A stretch of DNA of 64,000 nucleotides from CAXXOK01 sp963675925 (lineage in GTDB: Bacteria > Bacillota > Clostridia > Christensenellales > Aristaeellaceae): NCBI GenBank assembly GCA_963675925.2, contig CAXXIB010000004.1, positions 1,414,362 through 1,478,361 on the forward strand, read 5' to 3'. Position 1 is the stretch's first letter, and each line of letters opens with the position of its first letter. The notes beneath the pieces were generated by a model that saw nothing but the letters and a program-made list of their open reading frames with translations, ran no database searches and was not told where the DNA came from. Position numbers and translations under genes: made by a program. Below are positions 34,295 through 43,446 of the stretch, one piece after another.

Positions 34295-36166
34295 TTAGGT
34301 TTGATTTTTTCTTTTATGACTGTAGTCTACAACCGCCTGGGCGGTGGCTTCGGTCATGCCGTCCACGGCCAGCAGCGCTTCCTTGTCGGCATCAAAGATC
34401 GCCGCTATGCTTTTAAAGGCCCTCAGCAGGGCAACTTTCCGCTTTTCGCCGATACCGGCAATGGACGTTAGCTCGCTTTGCAGCCCGGCCTTGCCGCGCA
34501 GGGCGCGGTGGTGTGTAATACCGAAGCGGTGGGCCTCGTCACGCACGCGCTGCAAAAGGTGCAACCCGTGGCTGCGCTTATCCAGCACGATCGGGTCTTC
34601 CCGGTCAGGCAGGTAGATTTCTTCATTGCGCTTGGCAAGGCCGATCATCGGCAGGTTCACACCGCAGGAAAGCATGGCGCGCCGGGCAAACAACAGCTGC
34701 TGGGGGCCGCCGTCAATCATAATCAAATCAGGGAAACGCGAGAAGCGTCCCTCGTCAACCGGCTGGCCGTTTTCCTGCCGCTCCTTGCGCTCCTCCAGCC
34801 CATGGGTGAAGCGACGGCGGAGGACTTCTTCCATGGAGGCAAAGTCGTTAGCGCCTTCTACGGTTTTGATGCGGAAATGGCGGTATTGCTTTTTATTAGG
34901 CATCCCCTGTTCAAACACGACCATGGAGCCAACCGACAGATCGCCCTGGGTGTTGGAAATATCGTAACCTTCAATGCGGCGGGGCAGTGCAGGCAGGAAG
35001 AGTGCGTCCATCAGCTCCTGCATGGCCATGGTGGTGCGCCGGAACTTGATCTGCTTGGACTGCTGATGCTTAAGCAGTACGTCTTTTGCATTCTTGACGG
35101 CGATTTCCACCAGCTTCCGCTTTTCACCGCGCTGGGGACTGTGCAGGGTAACGGCCGCGCCGCGTCGCTCCCGCAGGAGCTGCTCCATGGCGTCCATATC
35201 CTCAAGCTCAGCCTGCAACAGCACTTCACGTGGTATCATGCGCTCCTGGCCATAATACTGGGGGATAAACGCGGACAAAATCTCCGCATCTGTATCGCCG
35301 CCCTGGTTTTCCAGCATGTAGTGCTGTCCATCCTCCATGCGGCCCTGATGGATATGCACAAGCTGCACCACCGCGTCGATACTGTCGGAGGCCACGGCGA
35401 TGATATCCTGCTCCACCGAGCGGGTCTGGATGGCGAGCTGATGGGCGGACACCGCCTGCACATCGGTAATCATATCGCGGTACAGGGCCGCTTGTTCGTA
35501 CTGCATGGCGGCAGCGGCATCGCTCATCTTTGTGCGCAGTTGCTTGAGTACGGGTTTAACATCGCCATTTAGAAACGCGATGGATTCTTTCAGAATATTG
35601 TCATAGGCTGCCTCGCTGATATACCCGGCGCAGGGCGCGTAGCATTTGCCGGTATCGTAATACACGCAGGGGCGGCGCGGGCTTTTCAGCGGAAACTTCA
35701 GGTTGCAGCGGCGCAGGGGGAAATAGCGTCCCAGTTCATCCAGCACCTGGCGAACGGCGGTCGCGCCGATGTAGGGGCCGAAGTACTTTTTACCGTCTTT
35801 GGGGTTGTAGGTGCGGGTTACGGTGAGCTTTGGGTACATCTCCGCCGGGTCGTAGCAGAGGTAGGGGTAATGTTTATCGTCCTTTAACAAAATATTGTAA
35901 AACGGACGGTGTTTTTTAATTAAGTTGCTTTCCAGCGTCAGCGCTTCAAAATCGGTGCGGCAAAGCAGGATATCAAAATCGTCGATTCGCTCGACCATCG
36001 CGCGCACTTTGGCCGTGTGCCCTTCTGGGGAATGGAAGTACTGGCGCACGCGGTTTTTTAAGTTTTTTGCCTTGCCGATATACAAAATCTCCCCGTGACT
36101 TTTCATCAGATAGCAGCCGGGGCTATCGGGGAGCATGGCTATTTTATGGGCTAAGTCGCCGGGCAT
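34295..36166 (-). CDS. uvrC: Excinuclease ABC subunit C
   Basis: A 623-residue nucleotide-excision-repair nuclease. The N-terminal GIY-YIG domain (about 7-90: GCYLMKSHGEILYIGKAKNL) makes the 3' incision. A UvrB-binding UVR motif lies near residue 200. The RNase H-like domain (IEGYDISNTQGDLSVGSMVVF) makes the 5' incision, and tandem HhH motifs end the protein (LTSIAGIGEKRKVALLRAF). The start is at 36166, where AAGGAAGGAACG precedes the ATG; the frame extends further but without a site. uvrA and uvrB are not in the window. Confidence 0.96.
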   Translation of the reverse strand: MPGDLAHKIAMLPDSPGCYLMKSHGEILYIGKAKNLKNRVRQYFHSPEGHTAKVRAMVERIDDFDILLCRTDFEALTLESNLIKKHRPFYNILLKDDKHYPYLCYDPAEMYPKLTVTRTYNPKDGKKYFGPYIGATAVRQVLDELGRYFPLRRCNLKFPLKSPRRPCVYYDTGKCYAPCAGYISEAAYDNILKESIAFLNGDVKPVLKQLRTKMSDAAAAMQYEQAALYRDMITDVQAVSAHQLAIQTRSVEQDIIAVASDSIDAVVQLVHIHQGRMEDGQHYMLENQGGDTDAEILSAFIPQYYGQERMIPREVLLQAELEDMDAMEQLLRERRGAAVTLHSPQRGEKRKLVEIAVKNAKDVLLKHQQSKQIKFRRTTMAMQELMDALFLPALPRRIEGYDISNTQGDLSVGSMVVFEQGMPNKKQYRHFRIKTVEGANDFASMEEVLRRRFTHGLEERKERQENGQPVDEGRFSRFPDLIMIDGGPQQLLFARRAMLSCGVNLPMIGLAKRNEEIYLPDREDPIVLDKRSHGLHLLQRVRDEAHRFGITHHRALRGKAGLQSELTSIAGIGEKRKVALLRAFKSIAAIFDADKEALLAVDGMTEATAQAVVDYSHKRKNQT

Positions 36167-36195
36167 GTTGCGTTCCTTCCTTTGGTGCGTCGGTC

Positions 36196-36224
36196 TTGAC
36201 GGAGAGTACGGCACTCTTTATAAT
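36196..36224 (+). promoter_or_regulatory. Promoter of the DUF4282 gene
   Basis: TTGACG, 17-base spacer, perfect TATAAT, 63 bases before the start codon. Confidence 0.8.
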
Positions 36225-36286
36225 AAAGGCACTGACTGATGAACCTCTAGTAACCGACAATCGAATATGGACAAGGAGTCGATACG

Positions 36287-36796
36287 ATGGTCAATTTAAA
36301 CAGCTTATATTATTCCACGGGGCTGAGTACATGGTACCTGATCTGCGGCGGCCTTGCGCTGCTGGGTGCAGCGGCGGCGATGTATTACTTCCTCCGCCCG
36401 CAAGGCAGAACGCAGTATACGGGCCTGATGGCAAAACTTCATGCACATGTCAACTTTGACCGCATGATTTTTCCCCAGCTGTTGAAATTTGCGTATGTTG
36501 CCAGCGCACTGTACGCGATTTTATCGGGCATTGTCACGCTGGTGTCCGGCAGCATTGTGGCCGGTATCCTGATGATTGTGCTGGGGCCGATTGTCGTGCG
36601 TGTCGGATACGAGTTGACGATGGCGGTGTTTTCCGTGCTGGACGGAATTAAAGAAACCAACCGCCTGCTGCGTGCAGGCGCGGCCGGGCGTACATCACAG
36701 CCCCAGCCGCATACGCGGCCTATGTATCCCCAGGACGGGGAGATGGGCCAGCCAAAACGCTATCCCGGTGGGTACGATCCGCTGCATAAGGGATAG
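36287..36796 (+). CDS. DUF4282-like membrane protein
   Basis: A 169-residue protein with a first hydrophobic segment at about 14-35, then FDRMIFPQLLKFAYVASALYAI and a second pair of helices ending VLGPIVVRVGYELTMAVFSVL, a pattern of DUF4282 proteins. The hydrophilic C-terminal tail (about 130-169) is rich in Gln, Pro, Gly and Arg. AAGGAG precedes the ATG. Function is unknown. It ends four bases before the convergent corA stop. Confidence 0.72.
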   Translation: MVNLNSLYYSTGLSTWYLICGGLALLGAAAAMYYFLRPQGRTQYTGLMAKLHAHVNFDRMIFPQLLKFAYVASALYAILSGIVTLVSGSIVAGILMIVLGPIVVRVGYELTMAVFSVLDGIKETNRLLRAGAAGRTSQPQPHTRPMYPQDGEMGQPKRYPGGYDPLHKG

Positions 36797-36799
36797 GCT

Positions 36800-37732
36800 T
36801 TAGAACATTTTACGCCACCGAAGCACAAAGAACGCAATCACCGTGACCAGCGCGCTCGCGCCGACCACAATCCAAAACCCCATAATGTTTTGTTGAAACG
36901 GTACGCCGGTATTCATGCCCCATAGCGATGCAAACAGCGTGGGGATGGCCAGCATCACCGTTAAACTGGTGAGCACTTTCATGACGAGGTTCAGGTTGTT
37001 GGAGATAATGGAAGCATAAGCGTCCATCGTGCCGGACATAATGTCGCGGTAAATGTTACACATTTCGATGGCCTGTTTGTTTTCAATGATAACATCTTCC
37101 AGCAGATCGGCATCCTCGGGGTACTTGCGCAGCATGTCCATGCGCAGCATCTTTTCCAGTACGATCTCGTTGCCCTTGAGCGAGGTGGAAAAATATACCA
37201 GCGATTTTTCCAGCTGCATCATCTGCAGCAGTTCCTGGTTGCGCATGCTTTCCTGCAAGCGCTTTTGCACAAAGGAGGAGGCCTTGTCGATCTGTTTCAA
37301 ATAGGCCAGGTAACGGGTGGCGTTGCGGTTTAGCAGCTGCAAAAGGAAGCGTGTGCGCTTAAAGGTCCAAAACCCGCGAACGCGCTCTTCGGAAAAATCG
37401 TTAATAATCGTGGATTCCCGCGAGGTTACGGTGATAATCACATCATCCACCATAATAATGCCCATGGGGATGGTGGAATAGCTGTAGCCCTTATCTTCGG
37501 TCTCCACATAGGGAACGTCGACAATGATCAAGGTCTGGTCGCCGTCGCGCTCAATACGCGCGCTTTCTTCTTCGTCCAGGGCCGCCTGTAAATAGGTGGG
37601 GTCCAGCGAGAAGCGGGCGTTAATACCATGGATTTCCTCTTTTGTGGGCGACTGGAGGTGAATCCAGCAGCCTTTTTCAAACGTTGAGATCTCGGAAAGG
37701 TGATCATCAACGGTCAGAAATACCCTTTTCAT
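36800..37732 (-). CDS. corA: CorA family magnesium/divalent cation channel
   Basis: A 310-residue CorA protein: a large cytoplasmic N-terminal domain, a long stalk helix, and two C-terminal transmembrane helices with the selectivity motif WGMNTGVP at about residues 276-283. It forms pentamers that admit Mg2+ or related ions. The ribosome binding site (AAAGGCAGG) is built into the 3' arm of the terminator hairpin just upstream, so the leader probably controls both transcription and translation. Confidence 0.92.
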   Translation of the reverse strand: MKRVFLTVDDHLSEISTFEKGCWIHLQSPTKEEIHGINARFSLDPTYLQAALDEEESARIERDGDQTLIIVDVPYVETEDKGYSYSTIPMGIIMVDDVIITVTSRESTIINDFSEERVRGFWTFKRTRFLLQLLNRNATRYLAYLKQIDKASSFVQKRLQESMRNQELLQMMQLEKSLVYFSTSLKGNEIVLEKMLRMDMLRKYPEDADLLEDVIIENKQAIEMCNIYRDIMSGTMDAYASIISNNLNLVMKVLTSLTVMLAIPTLFASLWGMNTGVPFQQNIMGFWIVVGASALVTVIAFFVLRWRKMF

Positions 37733-37734
37733 AC

Positions 37735-37788
37735 AAAAAACCTGCCTTTCTGTGCACCGCCGGGGTGACGGCGGTACTTCCGAGCAGG
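37735..37788 (-). terminator. Terminator/sequestering hairpin of the corA leader
   Basis: An outer stem CCTGC/GCAGG (37784-37788 with 37741-37745) and an inner 7-bp stem (37769-37775 with 37756-37762) are followed by TTTTTT right before the corA ATG. The ribosome binding site lies in the 3' arm. Confidence 0.75.
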
Positions 37789-37959
37789 TCTGAACATCAT
37801 CAGCGCAGGCGGTCTACCGTGCCGCAGTCCTCTGCACAGCCGCTCGGAGCATAGTATTCGATTGACGGTGGTAGCAATTGCCTAAATGTCTACTGTATGG
37901 GTCCGCGTCCACGAGCGCTCCTCCTTTGCGTGCAGAATGAAAACGGGAATGTTATTCCC
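37789..37959 (-). promoter_or_regulatory. Structured corA leader, candidate metal-sensing riboswitch
   Basis: The transcript should begin near 37959 with a perfect hairpin (GGGAAT/ATTCCC, 37945-37959). Further pairings are visible: CGCTCG with CGAGCG closing a branched region, and a GCGG/GUGC...GCAC/CCGC hairpin. It is about 170 bases long before the terminator. M-box consensus segments are not clearly present, so I leave the class open. Confidence 0.5.
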
Positions 37960-37966
37960 TATGCAT

Positions 37967-37995
37967 ATCATAGCCTTTGCCATAGAGAAAGTCAA
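37967..37995 (-). promoter_or_regulatory. Promoter of corA
   Basis: Minus strand TTGACT, 17-base spacer, TATGAT, giving a leader of about 225 bases. Confidence 0.75.
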
Positions 37996-38019
37996 GGCGC
38001 AATCACCGCAAACAGCGCG

Positions 38020-38048
38020 TTGCAATCCCCATAACGCTCATGTATAAT
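38020..38048 (+). promoter_or_regulatory. Promoter of the BMP-type binding protein
   Basis: TTGCAA, 17-base spacer, perfect TATAAT. The -10 covers the in-frame ATG at 38047, ruling it out as a start codon. Confidence 0.82.
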
Positions 38049-38109
38049 GAGGGCGGTTCCAAGTCACCAAATGAACCGATATTCAAGGCTTGAAAGGGAT
38101 GAAATATCC

Positions 38110-39102
38110 GTGAAAAAACTCGTATCCGTTTTCCTGTGTCTCTTGCTGGTTGTATCCGCTGTATCGTTTGCAGCAGCGGAGGAACAACCGTTGAAAGTCG
38201 CCATTTGTTTTGCTGAAGCGCTGGGCGACCTGGGCTTTAACGACAGCGCGTATGAAGGACTTACCAAACTGGAAGCCGAGTACGGCGTCGCCGGCAGCTA
38301 TGTGGAATGTAAATCCGATGCCGGTAAATATCTAACCTCGCTGGTCGATGCAGCCGAGCAAAACGATGTTGTGGTCGCGGTCGGCTGGCAGTACTGGGAC
38401 GCACTGACCGAAGTGGTACCGCAGCTGCCTGATACCAAGTTTATCTTTGTAGATAACGCGCTGGATGGCCTAGGCGATAACCTGCTGTCCATCACCTATG
38501 CCGAAAATGAAGGCTCTTTCCTGGCAGGCTATGCCGCTATGATGACCTCCGCCACCAAAACCGTCGGGTTTGTGGGCGGCGAAGACTCCGAAACGATCAA
38601 CAATTTCTTTGTCGGCTATCAGCAGGGCGCATTGTATGCAGAACCTGCGGGCACGGTGCTTGCACCTGTATATGCCGGTGATTACGAATCCCCCGATAAA
38701 GGCAAGGAGCTGGCCATTGCGCTGTATTCCGGCGGAGCGGATGTGGTGTTCGCCGTTGCGGGGAAAACTGGCCTTGGCGTGTTTGAAGCCGCCAAAGACC
38801 AGGGGAAATACGCCATCGGCGTGGACTCGGACCAGAAATATATCGACCCCGAGCACATCATCTGCTCGATGGTCAAGGACATCGGCGAAAGCATTTACCA
38901 GATCATCGGGCAGTACATTGCAGACGGCACGTTTGCAGGCGGCACGATCTGGCAAGCGGATATGTCCACGGGAATCATCTCCATTGGCTATGGCATGGAA
39001 GACGAAATGCCTCAGCAGGTCAGCGACGATGTGAAAGCCGCGGTGGAAGACCTGTCCCTGATGATCCAAAGTGGCGAAATCGTGGTGAACTCCACGCGTT
39101 AA
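38110..39102 (+). CDS. BMP/PnrA-type substrate-binding protein
   Basis: A 330-residue secreted binding protein starting at GTG 38110 with AAAGGGATG upstream. The signal peptide ends SFAAA before EEQP (residue 23), and no lipobox cysteine is present. The mature protein has the basic membrane protein/PnrA pattern: LGDLGFNDSAYEGL, TKFIFVDNAL, EGSFLAGYAAMM, KTVGFVGGEDS and IGVDSDQKYI, which bind purine nucleosides or similar ligands. No ABC ATPase or permease is near, so it is an orphan. A terminator follows directly. Confidence 0.9.
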   Translation: MKKLVSVFLCLLLVVSAVSFAAAEEQPLKVAICFAEALGDLGFNDSAYEGLTKLEAEYGVAGSYVECKSDAGKYLTSLVDAAEQNDVVVAVGWQYWDALTEVVPQLPDTKFIFVDNALDGLGDNLLSITYAENEGSFLAGYAAMMTSATKTVGFVGGEDSETINNFFVGYQQGALYAEPAGTVLAPVYAGDYESPDKGKELAIALYSGGADVVFAVAGKTGLGVFEAAKDQGKYAIGVDSDQKYIDPEHIICSMVKDIGESIYQIIGQYIADGTFAGGTIWQADMSTGIISIGYGMEDEMPQQVSDDVKAAVEDLSLMIQSGEIVVNSTR

Positions 39103-39116
39103 TTATTGCGCAGCAG

Positions 39117-39146
39117 ACAGCCGCTGGGTTTCCGGCGGCTGTTTTG
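39117..39146 (+). terminator. Terminator after the BMP gene
   Basis: ACAGCCGC/GCGGCTGT arms (8 bp), then TTTTG. Confidence 0.85.
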
Positions 39147-39154
39147 TTCCATCT

Positions 39155-39180
39155 ATGGGCGGCAACACCCGCCGATAGTT
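39155..39180 (+). repeat. Imperfect palindrome upstream of nadA
   Basis: CTATGGGCGG and CCGCCGATAG arms with one mismatch around a CAACAC loop, about 28 bases before the nadA ATG. It may be an operator or a leader hairpin for the NAD genes. It does not resemble a site I can name. Confidence 0.35.
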
Positions 39181-39207
39181 TCTAAACGCTAGAGAAGGAC
39201 CTTCGAA

Positions 39208-40125
39208 ATGCACGATAACAATACCATGATCGCGGAGATCAAACGGCTGAAACAAGAATCCAATGCAATCATTCTGGCCCATTACTACCAAACCAGTGAC
39301 ATCCAGGACATTGCCGATTTCGTAGGCGATTCCTTCGGCCTAAGCAAGTTGGCAAAGGACACGGATGCGGATGTCATCGTATTTTGCGGGGTATCCTTTA
39401 TGGCGGAGACGGCCAAAATCCTCTCGCCGCAAAAAACCGTGCTGTTGCCCGCCCCTGATGCCGGCTGCCCCATGGCCGACATGGTCACCGCAGACGATGT
39501 TCTGGCCCTGAAAGCCCGGTACCCGGAAGCGGCGGTGGCCTGCTATGTGAACTCCTCCAGCGATGTCAAAGCCGTCAGCGATGTATGCGTTACCTCGTCA
39601 AACGCGGTGCGCATTGTAAAAGCGCTACAGCAAAGGCAGATTATTTTTGTTCCGGATCAGAACCTGGGCCGCTATGTGGCCGGGCAACTGCCGGACAAGG
39701 AGATACTACTGCACCCCGGGTACTGCACCGTGCACCACAGGCTGACGGCGCAGGAGACCGAGGCCGCCAAAGCCCTGCACCCCGGCGTGCCGATGCTGGC
39801 TCACCCCGAATGCAACCAGGCGGTGCTGGACAAGGCGGATTTCATCGGCAGCACCGCGCAGATTTTGGAGTATGCGGCACAGTCGCCCATGCAGGCGTTC
39901 ATCATCGCCACCGAGGAAGGCATTTTGCATGAGCTGCGCAACCAAAACCCCGGCAAAACCTTTCACCTGCTCACCAATCGGCTGACCTGCGTGAATATGA
40001 AAAAAACGCGGATGCAGGATGTGTACAATGCGCTTTTGCATAGGCAGTATCAGGTTGAGCTGGATGAGGCTGTGATGCGCAAAGCGCGCCATAGTCTTGA
40101 CCGTATGCTGGAACTGGCAAAGTGA
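39208..40125 (+). CDS. nadA: Quinolinate synthase
   Basis: A 305-residue iron-sulfur enzyme that condenses iminoaspartate with dihydroxyacetone phosphate to quinolinate. ILAHYYQTSDIQDIADFVGDS (core AHYYQ) is the substrate site. Cluster cysteines appear in VFCGVSFMAETAK, HPGYCTVH/AHPECN and NRLTCVNMKKT. AGAAGGACC precedes the ATG. First gene of nadA-nadB-nadC; the nadB start lies ten bases past its stop. Confidence 0.96.
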   Translation: MHDNNTMIAEIKRLKQESNAIILAHYYQTSDIQDIADFVGDSFGLSKLAKDTDADVIVFCGVSFMAETAKILSPQKTVLLPAPDAGCPMADMVTADDVLALKARYPEAAVACYVNSSSDVKAVSDVCVTSSNAVRIVKALQQRQIIFVPDQNLGRYVAGQLPDKEILLHPGYCTVHHRLTAQETEAAKALHPGVPMLAHPECNQAVLDKADFIGSTAQILEYAAQSPMQAFIIATEEGILHELRNQNPGKTFHLLTNRLTCVNMKKTRMQDVYNALLHRQYQVELDEAVMRKARHSLDRMLELAK

Positions 40126-40135
40126 GGGTGATTGT

Positions 40136-41683
40136 TTGCAGCGTTATATAACCAACATCGCCGGAAGCGACTGCATCACCCATGATGTGGATGTGGCTAT
40201 CATCGGCAGCGGGCTGGCGGGCCTATACACGGCCTATCATTTGCCGGAATCGCTAAGCTGCGCACTGTTTACCAAAAGCAAAACGCAGGCTAGCTCCTCG
40301 TCGCTGGCACAGGGCGGCATCGCGGCGGTGACGGAGAAGGACGATCAATTTTTATACCACTATATGGATACCATCACCGCTGGCGCAGGCCTCTGCGATG
40401 AAGAAGCGGTCCGCCTGATTGTGCAGGAGGGGCCCAGCGAGATCGAGACCATGCTTAAAATCGGCACGCGTTTTGATCTCAACGGCGAAGGCCGCCTGAT
40501 GACCACGCGCGAAGGCGGGCACGGCATGCACAGGATTTTGCATGCGGGTGGCGACGCAACGGGCCTGGAAATGGTTCGGGCGCTTGGCAAAACCATTCAG
40601 AGCAAGCCCAATGTACACCTGCATGAAAATGCCTTTGTGGCCGATGTCGTCACCTGCGATGAGCATGTGTGCGGGCTGACAGTACTGGAGAATGACGGCT
40701 GGCACCTATACCGGACCAGCCATGTTGTGATCGCCGCCGGGGGTATCGGGCAGATTTACCGCTACACCACCAACCCCGGGGTTGCTACGGCAGACGGCAT
40801 CGCCATGGCGGCCCGTGCCGGGGCTAAATGCAAGAATATGGAATTTATCCAGTTTCACCCGACCGGGCTGTATACGCCGGAAAACCGCAACCGGCAGTGC
40901 TTTTTAATTTCCGAGGCCGTACGCGGCGAGGGCGGCATACTGCGCAACCAGAAGGGAGAGCGCTTTATGAAGCATGCGCACCCGCTGGCGGAGCTTGCAC
41001 CGCGTGATATTGTCTCGCGGGCCATTTATCAGCAAATTCAGGAGCAGACCCTGCCCTATGTGCGGCTGAACATTGCCTTTGCTGATGCAGACTTTCTGAT
41101 GAAACGCTTCCCGACGATTTATCGAACCTGCCTTGAGTACGGCATTGATATTACCAAGGACGATATTCCCGTCGGGCCGGTGCAGCACTACATGATGGGC
41201 GGTGTGCAGACCGATTTGTGGGGACGCACGAACATCGAAGGCTTGTACAGCTGTGGCGAAGCGGCCTGCACAGGCGTACATGGCGCCAATCGGCTTGCCA
41301 GCAACTCCACTTTGGAATGTCTGGTGTTTGGCCGCCGATGTGCTCAGTCCATCGCGGGCAGCACGGTGCGAAAGCCACTGTGCGACACGGCAATCGAAAC
41401 CCGAAAAGCCCAAGAGATTCCCTTTGATGCTGAAGACCTGATTATCGAGCTGAAGGGCATCATGGTGAAATATTGCGGCATCGTGCGTCACGGCGAAACC
41501 CTGCGCAAGGGGCTGGAACGCGTGAACGAAATAATCGTGATGCTCGACCAGGCGAAACTGCGCACAGTGCGCGACATGGAACTGTATAATATGGTTACGG
41601 TAGCTGGCGATATTCTGAGCGGAGCGCTCAAACGCCGGGTTTCCGTCGGCTCACACTACCGGACAGACGGGGAGGCACAATAA
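40136..41683 (+). CDS. nadB: L-aspartate oxidase
   Basis: A 515-residue flavoprotein that oxidises aspartate to iminoaspartate for NadA. The FAD-binding VAIIGSGLAGLYTAYHL lies near the N-terminus, with SSSLAQGGIAAV, the REGGHGMHRILHAGGDATG region (core GGHGMHRILHAGGDATG), and EFIQFHPTG and HGANRLASNSTLECLVFG downstream, all typical. The start is taken as TTG 40136, five bases after GAGGGTG; the frame opens earlier inside nadA. One base separates its stop from the nadC ATG. Confidence 0.95.
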   Translation: MQRYITNIAGSDCITHDVDVAIIGSGLAGLYTAYHLPESLSCALFTKSKTQASSSSLAQGGIAAVTEKDDQFLYHYMDTITAGAGLCDEEAVRLIVQEGPSEIETMLKIGTRFDLNGEGRLMTTREGGHGMHRILHAGGDATGLEMVRALGKTIQSKPNVHLHENAFVADVVTCDEHVCGLTVLENDGWHLYRTSHVVIAAGGIGQIYRYTTNPGVATADGIAMAARAGAKCKNMEFIQFHPTGLYTPENRNRQCFLISEAVRGEGGILRNQKGERFMKHAHPLAELAPRDIVSRAIYQQIQEQTLPYVRLNIAFADADFLMKRFPTIYRTCLEYGIDITKDDIPVGPVQHYMMGGVQTDLWGRTNIEGLYSCGEAACTGVHGANRLASNSTLECLVFGRRCAQSIAGSTVRKPLCDTAIETRKAQEIPFDAEDLIIELKGIMVKYCGIVRHGETLRKGLERVNEIIVMLDQAKLRTVRDMELYNMVTVAGDILSGALKRRVSVGSHYRTDGEAQ

Positions 41684-41684
41684 C

Positions 41685-42530
41685 ATGATCGACGCGGGAA
41701 ACCTGCAAAGAATTATCCGCATGGCGCTGGATGAGGATGTAAACACCGGGGATATCACGACCGCCAGTACGGTCACGCCCGGCACGCAGATCACCGGGCG
41801 CTTTATCGCTAAGGCGGAGGGCATGCTGTGCGGCACGGAGGTTGTCAAAGCCGTGTTTGCCGCCGTGGATACGGCCATCACGCTGACATTTCATTTTTCT
41901 GACGGCGATACCCTACGCAAGGGCGATGTCATTGCCGATATCGCCGGAGACGCGGCCCATATCCTTACAGGGGAACGCACTGCGCTAAACCTGTTGCAGC
42001 ATATGTCCGGCATTGCAACCCGCACGCAGGATACGGTAGCGCAGGTGGAGGGCTATCCTGTGCAGATTCTGGATACGCGCAAAACCACGCCGGGTCTGCG
42101 TATTTTGGAAAAGTATGCCGTGCGCGTCGGTGGCGGGCACAACCATCGCTTTTCGCTGGCGGACGGCATTTTAATCAAGGACAATCACATTCAGGCGGCA
42201 GGGGGCATTACCCAGGCCGTAAACGCGGCCCGCAGCCGTGCGCCGTTTACCCTGAAAATTGAAGTCGAGACCGAAACCCTGCAACAGGTGCAGGAGGCAC
42301 TGGCGGCCAAAGCCGATATCATCATGCTGGATAACATGACAGCAGACCAGATGAAGGAGGCTGTTACGCTGATCAATGGGCAGGCGGTTGTGGAAGCATC
42401 CGGCAATATGGGGCAGCGCGACCTGCGCGAGGTGGCCGCAACGGGGGTCAACTGTATCTCGGTCGGCGATTTGACCAATTTTGTGCGTCCGCTGGACATC
42501 AGCTTAAAATTAAATATTCAATCAATATAA
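41685..42530 (+). CDS. nadC: Nicotinate-nucleotide pyrophosphorylase (carboxylating)
   Basis: A 281-residue enzyme converting quinolinate and PRPP to nicotinate mononucleotide. ERTALNLLQHMSGIAT, DTRKTTPGLRILEKYAV, GGGHNHRFSLADGILIKDNH and EVEVETE-like IEVETETLQQ are the conserved blocks; catalytic lysine and arginine residues look intact. GGGGAGGCACAATAAC precedes the ATG. It completes the de novo NAD branch nadABC. An alpha/beta hydrolase follows 16 bases later. Confidence 0.96.
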   Translation: MIDAGNLQRIIRMALDEDVNTGDITTASTVTPGTQITGRFIAKAEGMLCGTEVVKAVFAAVDTAITLTFHFSDGDTLRKGDVIADIAGDAAHILTGERTALNLLQHMSGIATRTQDTVAQVEGYPVQILDTRKTTPGLRILEKYAVRVGGGHNHRFSLADGILIKDNHIQAAGGITQAVNAARSRAPFTLKIEVETETLQQVQEALAAKADIIMLDNMTADQMKEAVTLINGQAVVEASGNMGQRDLREVAATGVNCISVGDLTNFVRPLDISLKLNIQSI

Positions 42531-42546
42531 TAAAGGAGATGGCAGT

Positions 42547-43446
42547 ATGCAGGAAAGCTTTCGCTCCGTCGCAGGCCCGATGCTCTACCCGCGCCTATGG
42601 AAACCCGAAGGGGACATTCGTGCAATTGTGCAAATCCTCCACGGCATGGCTGAGCATATCGACTGCTACAATGAAATGGCCAAACGCTTAAGTCAGGCAG
42701 GTATACTGGTCGTTGGTCACAACCATCTGGGCCATGGCGAACAGGCCGAGCAACTGGGTCACTTTGGACGTGGCGGGTTTGACGCGCTCGTGCAGGATGC
42801 CCACACGTTGAGACTGGAAGTGCAAAAAGACTATCCGGATGTGCCGTATTTCCTGTTTGGGCACAGTATGGGCAGCTTTGTGGCACGTAACTACTGCCTG
42901 GTGCAGGAACAAGGGCTAAGCGGGGTTATTCTATCGGGGACGGGGCATTTCCCGCCGCCGCTGGTGACGGTGGGGCTGATGCTTGCCAAGCTCTTGTGCG
43001 CGCTGGGCGGGGAGCGCAAACCGTCCAAGTTTCTGGAAAACATGAGCTTTGCAGGCTACAATAAGGACTGGTCCCCTGTGCGCACCGATAAAGACTGGAT
43101 CTCGCGCAATACGGATAAGGTAGATAGCTATATCGCCGATCCGCTGTGCGGCTTCACCTTCACGGCGGGGGCATACCGCGATATGTTCCTGGGGCTGAAA
43201 AAGCTGTATCCGCAGAATTTGTCTTCGATGGATACCAGTGTACCCGTGTTACTTTACGCCGGGGCAAGCGACCCTGTGGGCGGGCGCGGCGCAGGCGTAA
43301 AAAAAGTCGCCGCGGAAATGAAAGCCGCCGGCGTGCAGGATGTGACTGTGAAATTATATGAAAACGGCCGTCATGAAATGCACAACGAGCCGAACCGGGA
43401 ACAAGTTGTTCAGGATATGATCGATTGGATCACTACCCGTTTATAA
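42547..43446 (+). CDS. Alpha/beta hydrolase (serine aminopeptidase S33 / monoacylglycerol lipase-like)
   Basis: A 299-residue soluble hydrolase. The nucleophile elbow GHSMGS gives S107, with D242 in AGASDPVG and H276 in NGRHEMHNE as the likely triad. LHGMAEH near residue 32 supplies the oxyanion region. No signal peptide. AAGGAG precedes the ATG, and it trails nadC closely, so it is probably on the nad transcript. The substrate is unknown; lysophospholipid or monoacylglycerol esters are usual for the family. Its 3' end overlaps the convergent kinase gene by 14 bases. Confidence 0.88.
   Translation: MQESFRSVAGPMLYPRLWKPEGDIRAIVQILHGMAEHIDCYNEMAKRLSQAGILVVGHNHLGHGEQAEQLGHFGRGGFDALVQDAHTLRLEVQKDYPDVPYFLFGHSMGSFVARNYCLVQEQGLSGVILSGTGHFPPPLVTVGLMLAKLLCALGGERKPSKFLENMSFAGYNKDWSPVRTDKDWISRNTDKVDSYIADPLCGFTFTAGAYRDMFLGLKKLYPQNLSSMDTSVPVLLYAGASDPVGGRGAGVKKVAAEMKAAGVQDVTVKLYENGRHEMHNEPNREQVVQDMIDWITTRL

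Noticed and set aside
34478..35572. Long open frame of 364 residues on the plus strand
   Set aside because: Antisense to uvrC, whose domains are complete.
37789..37959. M-box magnesium riboswitch call for the corA leader
   Set aside because: The gene and architecture fit, but the conserved M-box segments are not clearly readable, so only a structured leader is claimed.
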